DNA of 5,043 bases. Origin: Thermoplasmata archaeon (GTDB lineage: Archaea > Thermoplasmatota > Thermoplasmata > Thermoplasmatales > GCA-001856825). The notes beneath the pieces were generated by a model, which did no database searches, was not told the DNA's origin, and worked only from the letters and a program-made list of their open reading frames with translations. The DNA lies in assembly GCA_021792355.1 (NCBI GenBank), contig JAJYUV010000076.1:1-5043 (forward strand), given 5' to 3'. Made by a program: the position numbers and the translations under genes. Positions 1 through 5,043 of this stretch are shown piece after piece (positions within the stretch are counted from its first letter, which is position 1; each line of letters starts with the position of its first letter).

Positions 1-679
1 AATCAACCATCTCACCTCCGCTTGATTTGTATGGTTTCCCCTCTTCGTTAGGGAATTCAAAGTCAATGAACCAATGCTTGAATATGGCCTGTGCAATGGA
101 TTCAAGGGTCTCGTTCATCTTCTGGTTGAGTTCTAGTTTTGAATCGAGATCGGAAAGAATTTTGGCTATGGCCTTTTGCTCGTTTTCTGGTGGACACGCT
201 ATTGAATAATTAGCAACAACATCTGCAGTTATAGAAGGATATGCAGTGGTACTAGTTTCTGCGATGGCGGACAAATAGTTTGTGAATTCTTTTGTTGTAA
301 TCGAATAATAGAGGAAGTCGGGGTTAATTTCTTTAGGTGTTAAAACCACGAATCCAGTAGAGGCAACCGTACATGGTTTAGGATATCTGATCTTGCAGAA
401 GTGCTTTAGATTAGGTCTAACAGATGAAACCAGAATATCTTTGTCATTAACAATTCGCTTTGCTCTGGAAGGCGCGCTTTTTACTGCAATAGCCCTTATA
501 TTTTTGATTACCCCTTCTTCAACAGAATCGATATCGATATAATGTATTACAGAGCAATTCATTTGATTGTTCAAATTTGCTTTGTTCAAATACGCTAGAT
601 CTTTTATGGCATGACTGGTCCATTTTTCTGGGAGTGGTTGAACTTTAGACTGGTTTTTAGATAAACTTATATCTTCCAT
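1..679 (-). CDS. hsdS: Type I restriction-modification specificity subunit HsdS, 3' part missing
   Basis: HsdS recognises the DNA target and bridges two HsdM subunits (and HsdR) in the type I restriction-modification complex. The frame is open from the ATG at 679 to the left edge, giving 226 residues of a protein usually about 400-450 long. Residues about 15-160 form the first target-recognition domain, with family-typical pieces [10 protein letters not shown] (81-90), STGFVVLTP (107-115) and AYPSIT (146-151). Residues about 163-208 are the conserved helical spacer, with [17 protein letters not shown] (163-179) and [12 protein letters not shown] (198-209), which predicts a coiled coil between the two recognition domains. 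The second recognition domain lies outside the window. The start overlaps the end of hsdM by 13 bases, so the two are co-transcribed and probably translationally coupled. The family call is firm; the target sequence cannot be read from this. Confidence 0.95.
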   Translation of the reverse strand, partial: MEDISLSKNQSKVQPLPEKWTSHAIKDLAYLNKANLNNQMNCSVIHYIDIDSVEEGVIKNIRAIAVKSAPSRAKRIVNDKDILVSSVRPNLKHFCKIRYPKPCTVASTGFVVLTPKEINPDFLYYSITTKEFTNYLSAIAETSTTAYPSITADVVANYSIACPPENEQKAIAKILSDLDSKLELNQKMNETLESIAQAIFKHWFIDFEFPNEEGKPYKSSGGEMVD

Positions 680-2199
680 CCAATCCTCTCCAGATTCTTC
701 TTTATCTCCTCATCAAGCCTTGCACCTTCTTCCATCTGCTGCTTAAGTTCGGAAATGAGTTTCTGCATCTTTTCTTCGAATTCCTCATCATCCTCTTCCT
801 CCTTTTCTGTGCCAACATATCTTCCGGGAGTGACAATATAGTTATTCTTTCTGATTTCTTCAATATTTGTGGACTTGCACAAACCCGGGATATCATTATA
901 TTCTCCACCTTCACCTCTCCATGCGTGGTATATTGAGGATATCTTCTTTATGTCATCTTCAGTGAGCACCCTGTGTCTCCTGTCGATCATAGTTCCCATC
1001 TTTCTTGCATCTATGAACAGTGTTTTTCCTCTTCTGTCCCTGAATTTGTTATTCTTCTTTTCTTTGGTTAGGAACCAGAGACAGGCTGGTATGCCAGTGT
1101 TGAAAAATAGTTGCGGAGGCAATGCGACCATGCAATCAACGAGATCAGCCTCAATGATGTTCTTCCTTATCTCTCCTTCATTGGAAGTATTGGAACTCAT
1201 TGATCCATTTGCAAGGACAAAGCCAGCTATGCCGGTTGGCGATAGATGATGAATGAAATGCTGAACCCATGCGAAATTTGCATTGCCGATTGGCGGTAGT
1301 CCGTATTTCCACCTGACGTCTTCCCTCAGCAGGTCTCCCTTCCAGTCAGAGTCGTTGAATGGAGGATTTGCAAGGATGAAATCAGCCTTCAGATCCCTGT
1401 GGTGGTCATTCAGGAAACTGTCTCCCCATTTAACTTCATCTGAATCTATGTTCCTTATCGCAAGATTCATCTTGCTGAGCTTCCAGGTCGTCTGGTTTGA
1501 TTCCTCTCCAAATATGTGGATGTCATCCAGTCTCCCCTGATGAGCTCTAATAAATTTCTCGCTCTGCACGAACATTCCGCCCGAACCACAGCATGGATCG
1601 AACACCCTTCCCTTATAGGGCTCTATCATTTCCACGAGAAGTTGCACGATTGATTTGGGTGTATAGAACTGCCCTCCTTTCTTTCCCTCAGCATCGGCAA
1701 ACTGACCTATGAAGTATTCGTATACCCTGCCGAGAAGGTCTTTTCCCCTTGCCTCTTCCGTCCCAAGAGTAATACTACCAATCAGATCTATCAGTTCGCC
1801 TAGTCTCTGTTTATCAAGTGAAGCTCTAGAGTAATTTGTCGGCAACACTCCCTTTAGGGATGGGTTGTCCCTCTCTATGACTTCCATAGCATCGTCTATC
1901 ATCCTTCCAATTGTTGGCTGCTTTGCATTCTTCTGTAAATACTCCCACCTTGCCTCAGGTGGAACCCAGAAAACATTCCTTGCAATGTACTCGTCCCTGT
2001 CCTCCGGATCTGAGAGATGTTCCTTGTCATTCTCCAGTTCCCTGTGAACTTCTTCAAATGAATCTGATATGTACTTCAAGAATATCAGGCCTAGAACAAC
2101 GTGCTTGTACTCTGCAGCATCCATATTGCTTCTCAGTTTGTCTGCTGCCCTCCATAGCTCCTTCTCTATGCCCAGTTCGCTGGATCCGCTATTTTCCAT
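667..2199 (-). CDS. hsdM: Type I restriction-modification DNA methyltransferase subunit HsdM
   Basis: HsdM transfers a methyl group from S-adenosylmethionine to the N6 of adenine in the site chosen by HsdS, protecting host DNA; with HsdR the complex also cleaves unmodified DNA. The 510-residue product has the usual family length. Residues about 10-140 are the HsdM N-terminal helical domain (for example [16 protein letters not shown], 31-46). The methyltransferase core begins with GQFYTP (176-181); motif I is DPCCGSGG (201-208), the EES of the SAM-binding region is at 232-234, and the catalytic motif IV is NPPF (278-281). The C-terminal tail (about 463-505) is very acidic and probably a coiled coil, as expected for contact with HsdS. 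All key residues are present, so it should be active. It is first in the operon, with hsdS overlapping its 3' end. The ATG at 2199 fits a TATA box centred 29 bases upstream. hsdR is not in the window. Confidence 0.97.
   Translation of the reverse strand: MENSGSSELGIEKELWRAADKLRSNMDAAEYKHVVLGLIFLKYISDSFEEVHRELENDKEHLSDPEDRDEYIARNVFWVPPEARWEYLQKNAKQPTIGRMIDDAMEVIERDNPSLKGVLPTNYSRASLDKQRLGELIDLIGSITLGTEEARGKDLLGRVYEYFIGQFADAEGKKGGQFYTPKSIVQLLVEMIEPYKGRVFDPCCGSGGMFVQSEKFIRAHQGRLDDIHIFGEESNQTTWKLSKMNLAIRNIDSDEVKWGDSFLNDHHRDLKADFILANPPFNDSDWKGDLLREDVRWKYGLPPIGNANFAWVQHFIHHLSPTGIAGFVLANGSMSSNTSNEGEIRKNIIEADLVDCMVALPPQLFFNTGIPACLWFLTKEKKNNKFRDRRGKTLFIDARKMGTMIDRRHRVLTEDDIKKISSIYHAWRGEGGEYNDIPGLCKSTNIEEIRKNNYIVTPGRYVGTEKEEEDDEEFEEKMQKLISELKQQMEEGARLDEEIKKNLERIGWKI
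688..691 (-). promoter_or_regulatory. Ribosome binding site of hsdS
   Basis: On the minus strand GGAG sits 8 bases before the ATG at 679, inside the last codons of hsdM. It supports that start and contrasts with hsdM, which has no Shine-Dalgarno sequence. An internal operon gene with a leader signal behind a leaderless first gene is a common archaeal arrangement. Confidence 0.6.
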
Positions 2200-2236
2200 C
2201 TACTAAATATGGGGTAACGTTAGAAGTATTTTTCGG
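2200..2236 (-). promoter_or_regulatory. Archaeal promoter of the hsdM-hsdS operon
   Basis: Read on the minus strand, CCGAAAAATACTTCT covers 2236-2222. AAAAATACTT (2233-2224) is a TATA-like box, and the CGAAA before it fits a BRE. The box centre is 29 bases from the hsdM ATG and no Shine-Dalgarno sequence lies between, so transcription should start at or just before the ATG and give a leaderless mRNA. Inferred from spacing and composition only. Confidence 0.55.
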
Positions 2237-2252
2237 GTCAGTACCTTTCTAG

Positions 2253-2440
2253 ACTTACCCATGTTCCAATAAATCTAGGGCGGTAGGAACCCCAGAAAAA
2301 CATTTGAACGTACTAGGACAGCTCAGGCAAACAGAGAGAGTAAGGCTACTTAGTTTTCCCGAGTCTTTCTATTTACTGGGAATGTATCAGAAGTAAGAGT
2401 GCAGATTGGAGAGGCTATTTCGCCATTGCTCATTGTTGCA
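2253..2440 (+). pseudogene. Relic of a DNA cytosine-5 methyltransferase (Dcm family), C-terminal end only
   Basis: Two overlapping frames together read as the end of a C5 DNA methyltransferase. The frame from 2253 to about 2372 gives TERVRLLSFPESFY, matching the region normally written VRE-ARLQSFPxxF (motif IX and after). The frame from about 2372 gives FTGNVSE followed by VQIGEAISPLL (2399-2431), matching motif X, normally QIGNAVPPLL. Restoring a single base in the T-run near 2371-2374 joins them as ...FPESFYFTGNVSE.... The catalytic Pro-Cys loop and SAM-binding motifs of the N-terminal two thirds are absent; the relic stops being recognisable near 2250, beside the hsdM promoter. Such enzymes methylate cytosine for restriction protection. 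It is followed by the vsr relic, the classical partner, which strengthens the call. It cannot encode a working enzyme. Confidence 0.72.
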
Positions 2441-2594
2441 AAAACAAGAGGTATCAAGCCGTTTCAGAGCTTGTACCAAACAATGAAGATAGTAATTTGC
2501 CTTCATCTGGAAACCCAGGACAAAGCTAGAAGTGGAGCAAGTGAAAAGGGGGGTGGCCAAAGAAGTGAGATTTCGGAAGACTGTAAGGATAAGG

Positions 2595-2616
2595 GCTAGG
2601 GACACCAGTCCCTAGC
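2595..2616. repeat. Perfect 9-bp hairpin inside the vsr relic
   Basis: GCTAGGGAC (2595-2603), loop ACCA, then GTCCCTAGC (2608-2616) pair perfectly. The stem covers the codons for RARDTSP and the first stop of the vsr relic; with the ancestral GAG codon instead of TAG one pair would be lost. It may be a by-product of conserved coding sequence rather than a working structure. Confidence 0.6.
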
Positions 2617-2960
2617 TTGCCTTGAGAAAGAAGTTTTACGTTGATGGGTTCAAGTATAGGATAAATTTCTGGAAAGAGAATATTGATGTGGCATTCCCTA
2701 AAAAGAAGCTAGCCATGTTCGTGGGCGGATGTTTCTAGCATTCCTGCCCTTTACACAGATCAGTTCCAAAAAGCAATACCAGCTACTGGATCCCAAAACA
2801 AGAGAAAACTGTTGAACGTGTGAGAGGGACGGATCGCAAGTTCAAAGATGAATGATGGACTGTAATTCATATATGGAAACAATCAATCAAAGAGGAAATC
2901 ACTGATTGCAAAAGAAAGATGATGAATAAAATCCTTAAAATTAAAGATTTGGTGCGAATG

Positions 2961-2974
2961 GGTTTTAATATTTG
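2961..2974 (+). promoter_or_regulatory. TATA box of the PIN-domain gene
   Basis: GGTTTTAATATTTG contains a TATA-like element (TTTTAATA, 2963-2970) centred about 30 bases before the TTG at 2997. It lies in the last codons of the vsr relic. The spacing predicts transcription starting at or just before 2997, so a leaderless mRNA, and supports the long form of the protein rather than the inner ATG at 3207. Confidence 0.5.
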
Positions 2975-2996
2975 AGGAAATTACTTACCGATTAGC

Positions 2997-4142
2997 TTGG
3001 CCCCAGTGGAGCTTTCTGAAAGGAATTCGGAACTTCTTGTCAATGACTTCATAGTATCTGATTTCGCTAGGTTTCAGGAATATGTTAAGAGTGGCGAAGA
3101 GTTAGTAAAGCAAGCTCTAAGGTATATCCCCCAGGAAGCCTACAGCAAACTGAGGGAACTGCTCTTAAGATTCGTTCTTGAAAGTGACAAAGAAGCACCG
3201 CCTAAAATGAAGGTAGTTGTGGATTCGAACGTGATAGTTTCAGAAGCGTTCAGAGTGGGGAAGGGGAAGCCATCGACTACGCTGAGGATTTTTGATTCTC
3301 CGTTAGTAGAACTATATGCTCCAAGAATCATAAAAGACGAAGTTCTGGAACAGGTTCGCAAAGACCTCCCATCTGGTTGCTCGTTAGATCTAGCTGTCTC
3401 CTGGGCAACTAAACTTCTCGGGAAGATAAGATTACTCGATGATATAGGCCTTGGGGCTATAAGAAAGGCGAAACAGAAGCTCGACCCCGTTAGGTTCGGA
3501 AAAGATTATCTTTTTTTGGGGGTTTCGTTTGAGATCGGAGCGGGAGCCATTATTAGCAATGATACGAAAGCATTCTCAGCCGGTGACTTGCCTGAGCTGT
3601 GGCATATTGGAAGGCTTGCAGATCTGGTTTTGGTTAGAGAGGGAGGGTATGTTTCGCTTTTTGTGGCTTCGGGGTCGCTGAAGATTGCCCTTGGTGTTTC
3701 CCAAAATTTGCTTCTAGCAATCAGCGATATTCTTACGGAGGTAGGAAAGATTGTTGCAATCATAGCAAGCGCCATCCTGAAAGGAAGCGTTGATATTCTG
3801 AATAAGATACCTACATGGGCCTGGACTGTAATAATTGCAGTTGGTGCAATTGTGCTAGTATATATTTTGATTGATAAGAAAAGAAGAGAAGCAGTTTCAG
3901 ACGCGCTTGGTAAGTTTATAGAATTTCTCAAAGATTTAGCCTCTAATGCAATAAAAGCCTTCAAATCACTGGTAAACGCGTTTTGGCGGTCAGTTATCTC
4001 ATTCTTTACACTGCTTGTTCCCGTGATAAATATTCTCCTCATCGGTGCGGGAGTTTCTATGAAACTAATAAGAGAACTTCTTAGAGAAATAGAAGAAGAT
4101 AGGAATACGCGTAATACAGTTTCGGGAATTCACTTATTCTGA
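2997..4142 (+). CDS. PIN-domain ribonuclease-like protein with C-terminal membrane segments
   Basis: A 381-residue protein in three parts. Residues 1-70 are mostly helical and of no family I recognise. Residues 71-213 are a PIN domain, a metal-dependent RNase fold: it opens with MKVVVDSNVIV and the expected acidic residues are visible as Asp76, Glu115 (IIKDEV), Asp170 (FGKDYLFLG) and Asp189 (ISNDTKAF), so it may be catalytically competent. Residues about 225-381 are hydrophobic: a clear membrane segment at about 274-293 followed by DKKRR, a second at about 331-352, and an amphipathic or third hydrophobic stretch at about 236-262. Known PIN proteins are mostly short VapC-like toxins or RNA-processing enzymes; a membrane-tethered form is unusual. 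No antitoxin gene is adjacent. TTG is the first usable start after an in-frame stop at 2973 and fits the TATA box; GTG 3006 and ATG 3207 (start of the PIN domain itself) are alternatives. Cleaving RNA at the membrane is inference. Confidence 0.85.
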   Translation: MAPVELSERNSELLVNDFIVSDFARFQEYVKSGEELVKQALRYIPQEAYSKLRELLLRFVLESDKEAPPKMKVVVDSNVIVSEAFRVGKGKPSTTLRIFDSPLVELYAPRIIKDEVLEQVRKDLPSGCSLDLAVSWATKLLGKIRLLDDIGLGAIRKAKQKLDPVRFGKDYLFLGVSFEIGAGAIISNDTKAFSAGDLPELWHIGRLADLVLVREGGYVSLFVASGSLKIALGVSQNLLLAISDILTEVGKIVAIIASAILKGSVDILNKIPTWAWTVIIAVGAIVLVYILIDKKRREAVSDALGKFIEFLKDLASNAIKAFKSLVNAFWRSVISFFTLLVPVINILLIGAGVSMKLIRELLREIEEDRNTRNTVSGIHLF

Positions 4143-4162
4143 CTTAGGCTCATAATGCAGCA

Positions 4163-4196
4163 CGTTTATTTTTCAACGACCTATTTTGATTTTTGG
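4163..4196 (+). terminator. T-rich terminator of the PIN-domain gene
   Basis: Starting 20 bases after the stop, three T-runs follow closely (TTTATTTTT at 4165-4173, ATTTTGATTTTTGG at 4183-4196). No stable hairpin precedes them. Runs of T alone are sufficient for termination by archaeal RNA polymerase, so this is a plausible end of the transcript. Confidence 0.4.
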
Positions 4197-4496
4197 TTTA
4201 AAAGAGAAAAGAATCTATGTAAATTGAAGGCATATTTAGGCCCGTACCCAAAGGATTTAGGAGAGACCTTTTAAGCGAGGGCATTCCTTAATTCCACGGA
4301 GGATAAGTAGCTCTCCCAGAACTATGTGGATTTAATTTTGATAGAAGAATTGCACTCCTGATTTATTGGTTGAATACACGGGTGATAAGCAGGAAATAGT
4401 TGAAAAAAGGCTCTCAAATGATCCATAATAAAATCACCAAGTTAAAGGCAGATGCGGACACATAGCGGTGATATTATAGAAACATAAATTGTCGAC

Positions 4497-4700
4497 TCAT
4501 TCAAGTTTAACACCTAGCCGAAAAGGAAATCTCTTAATCAAAAGTGTAGTATCCCATGGCCTCGTCGTCACTTGGCCACCTCCTATAACCAAAGGAGGGG
4601 CGGGGTCTAATAGAACAATTCCGTGATTAACAAATAGTTGCACCTGTTACTTAGTAACACCCGTTACCTGAAGGACCTCGTCGATTTTCAGTATTTGAAA
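4497..4700 (-). pseudogene. Probable relic of a MerR-type helix-turn-helix regulator
   Basis: On the minus strand one frame reads KIDEVLQVTGVTK, then TAA at 4649, then QVQLFVNHGIVLLDPAPP, ending with IKRFPFRLGVKLE and TGA at 4499. This follows the layout of the MerR DNA-binding domain: IxEVAKxTGVxxRxLxYWxxxGLL for the helix-turn-helix and first wing, a Gly-rich wing, then a helix ending in LxxLGxSLEEI. In MerR proteins an Arg/Lys-rich residue pair occupies the place of the TAA, and a Glu usually stands where TGA now is. No effector domain follows in any frame I could recognise, and no good start codon is present. It lies divergently from the gene at 4849, the usual position for a regulator of its neighbour. 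The match is by eye to a short domain, so the call is moderate. Confidence 0.5.
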
Positions 4701-4721
4701 TTAAAATAGAATTGTGCTGCC

Positions 4722-4753
4722 TTTGACAATTTCGGGTCTTTTGTCAAATTGAC
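4722..4753. promoter_or_regulatory. Inverted-repeat boxes, possible operator
   Basis: TTTGACAA (4722-4729) and TTGTCAAA (4741-4748) form an 8-bp inverted repeat with an 11-base spacer; GTCAA-A-TTGAC (4743-4753) is itself a palindrome. A further copy, AATTGTCAAA, lies at 4837-4846 and is the exact reverse complement of 4722-4731. The boxes lie between the divergent regulator relic and the gene at 4849, so they could be the operator of that regulator or of another factor. Confidence 0.35.
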
Positions 4754-4814
4754 TATGCTTGTTTCCTATCATCGTACTTAACGCTCCCCCAGATTCCGAA
4801 AGTTTGTGCCGACG

Positions 4815-4829
4815 CATATATACTTAAAT
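4815..4829 (+). promoter_or_regulatory. TATA box of the right-edge gene
   Basis: CATATATACTTAAAT is a strong archaeal TATA-like element. The ATACTT core (4820-4825) ends 24 bases before ATG 4849; in the hsdM promoter the same core ends 25 bases before the ATG. This favours 4849 as the start over the in-frame ATG at 4834, which would be too close to the box. Confidence 0.55.
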
Positions 4830-4848
4830 CACCATGAATTGTCAAAAC

Positions 4849-5043
4849 ATGCTTCCATCCATCCCAAGGGAGAACAAAATAAGAATCACCCAGAATCTCT
4901 CCGAAAAGATAGGCATAGAGTATCTGACCAACGATCAGGTAGATGCAATAATGGATCACCTGAATTCACAGATAAGGAAGCATTTGGAAGAAGGTCATCC
5001 CGGGAGGGCACTTGTGGTGAAGAGGTACCGCTTCCTTTTCCAG
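4849..5043 (+). CDS. Unidentified protein, N-terminal 65 residues; possibly a tyrosine recombinase
   Basis: The frame is open from ATG 4849 (ATG 4834 in the same frame) to the right edge. The visible 65 residues are charged and soluble, with no signal peptide or membrane segment. The order of features YLTNDQVDAIMDHL (24-37), then a short charged helix, then GRALVVKRYRFLFQ (52-65) resembles the entrance to the catalytic domain of tyrosine recombinases, where xLTxxEVxxLL is followed by RxxAxxxLLYxTGLRxSE. The diagnostic first catalytic Arg would lie about five to ten residues beyond the window edge, so this cannot be settled here. If correct, the protein would start almost directly with the catalytic domain, lacking the usual N-terminal arm-binding domain. 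I do not recognise another family. It has its own TATA box and probably a leaderless mRNA; TTGTCAAA immediately precedes the start codon. Confidence 0.7.
   Translation, partial: MLPSIPRENKIRITQNLSEKIGIEYLTNDQVDAIMDHLNSQIRKHLEEGHPGRALVVKRYRFLFQ

Larger units (their letters stand above)
2541..2975 (+). pseudogene. vsr: Decayed very-short-patch-repair endonuclease (Vsr family), three in-frame stops
   Basis: Vsr nicks DNA beside T:G mismatches that arise when 5-methylcytosine deaminates, and is usually encoded next to a cytosine methyltransferase. One uninterrupted frame from GTG 2541 to TGA 2973 reads as Vsr apart from three internal stops. Recognisable parts in order: RIRARDTSP (2586-2612), then TAG at 2613 where E. 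coli Vsr has catalytic Glu25; YRINFWKENIDVAFP with the Asp51 equivalent at 2685; FVGGCF then TAG at 2736 where Trp68 (DNA-intercalating) is expected; HSCPLH; VPKSNTSYWIPK; EKTVERVRGTDRKFKDE then TGA at 2853 in place of the Gly before Trp; WTVIHIW. His64 or its usual substitute Asp is Gly (2724). There is no frameshift and the length (144 codons) is normal, so inactivation looks fairly recent. The GTG at 2541 is a guess at the ancestral start, chosen because it places the conserved Lys at residue 7 as in E. coli. Confidence 0.85.
4143..4848. other. About 700 bases without an intact gene
   Basis: No intact gene is seen on either strand. From left to right it holds the T-rich terminator; a minus-strand frame from ATG 4426 to 4181 broken by stops at 4324 and 4273, whose translation (for example MDHLRAFFQLFPAYHP, GYGPKYAFNLHRFF) looks protein-like but matches no family I recognise; a probable decayed helix-turn-helix regulator at 4700-4497; a short inverted repeat CCTCCT/AGGAGG at 4579-4598; a hairpin TGTTAC-TTA-GTAACA at 4645-4659; and a group of TTGTCAA-type boxes from 4722. 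No tRNA, CRISPR or insertion-sequence end was found. Confidence 0.6.

Noticed and set aside
869..1540. Long plus-strand open frames opposite hsdM
   Set aside because: They are antisense shadows of a strongly conserved methyltransferase gene and resemble no protein family.
2399..2599. Plus-strand 66-residue open frame as a gene
   Set aside because: Its first dozen codons are the motif X end of the methyltransferase relic and its remainder runs out of frame through the vsr relic.
2541..2975. Stop-codon recoding (pyrrolysine for TAG, selenocysteine for TGA) making vsr a live gene
   Set aside because: The stops replace Glu, Trp and Gly positions and involve two different codons; neither special amino acid fits those sites, the His64 position is also lost, and the partner methyltransferase is plainly broken.
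3506..4042. Minus-strand 178-residue open frame opposite the PIN gene
   Set aside because: It is the mirror of the PIN and membrane region; the plus strand carries the conserved PIN motifs, a promoter and a terminator.
4155..4274. 39-residue open frame in the same frame as, and just after, the PIN gene stop (possible readthrough extension)
   Set aside because: An open run of about 44 codons is expected by chance fairly often; it crosses the T-rich terminator and has no recognisable motif.
4579..4659. Inverted repeats CCTCCT/AGGAGG and TGTTAC/GTAACA as regulatory structures
   Set aside because: Both are short and fall within the codons of the regulator relic, so chance and coding origin are sufficient explanations.
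4753..4959. Minus-strand 68-residue open frame overlapping the right-edge gene
   Set aside because: It runs antisense across a strong plus-strand TATA box and the 4849 reading frame and has no similarity I recognise.
1..5043. CRISPR array, tRNA or insertion-sequence ends
   Set aside because: No regularly spaced repeats, no cloverleaf with a T-loop sequence and no terminal inverted repeats with a transposase were seen on either strand.

Overview
The window looks like a defence-island stretch of archaeal chromosome, probably a Thermoplasmata-like or other moderately AT-rich euryarchaeon. Three features point that way: TATA-type promoters sit about 25-30 bases before apparently leaderless start codons; Arg and Ile are often written AGA/AGG and ATA; and the only clear Shine-Dalgarno sequence is inside an operon. 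The lineage is an inference; no RNA marker gene is present.

Left third (1-2236, minus strand): two genes of a type I restriction-modification system. hsdM (complete, 510 aa, all N6-adenine methyltransferase motifs) is followed by hsdS (specificity subunit), which overlaps it by 13 bases and runs off the left edge after 226 residues. hsdR is not visible and could lie beyond the left edge.

Middle (about 2250-2975, plus strand): 800 bases with no intact gene, but with two recognisable gene relics in the classical dcm-vsr order. The first is the C-terminal end of a DNA cytosine-5 methyltransferase, split by a frameshift. The second is an almost full-length Vsr mismatch endonuclease carrying three in-frame stops, two of them at positions equivalent to E. 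coli Vsr Glu25 and Trp68. The dcm relic loses its 5' part just where the hsdM promoter begins, so an older cytosine-methylation system appears to have been replaced or truncated by the type I system.

Right of centre (2997-4142, plus strand): one intact gene for an unusual 381-aa protein with an N-terminal helical part, a PIN ribonuclease domain with its four acidic residues, and a C-terminal part with at least two membrane segments. Its TATA box lies inside the tail of the vsr relic. A T-rich stretch follows its stop.

Right end (4143-5043): about 700 bases without an intact gene. The minus strand at about 4700-4497 holds what looks like a decayed MerR-type helix-turn-helix regulator with two stops. 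Between it and the divergent gene at the right edge lies a small cluster of TTGTCAA/TTGACAA boxes, which may be the former operator. The right-edge gene (from 4849, 65 codons visible) has a TATA box at the expected spacing; its visible part faintly resembles the start of a tyrosine-recombinase catalytic domain, but this is not secure.

Overall: a live type I methylation module and a membrane-PIN protein embedded among at least three dead genes, a pattern typical of turnover in a defence locus.
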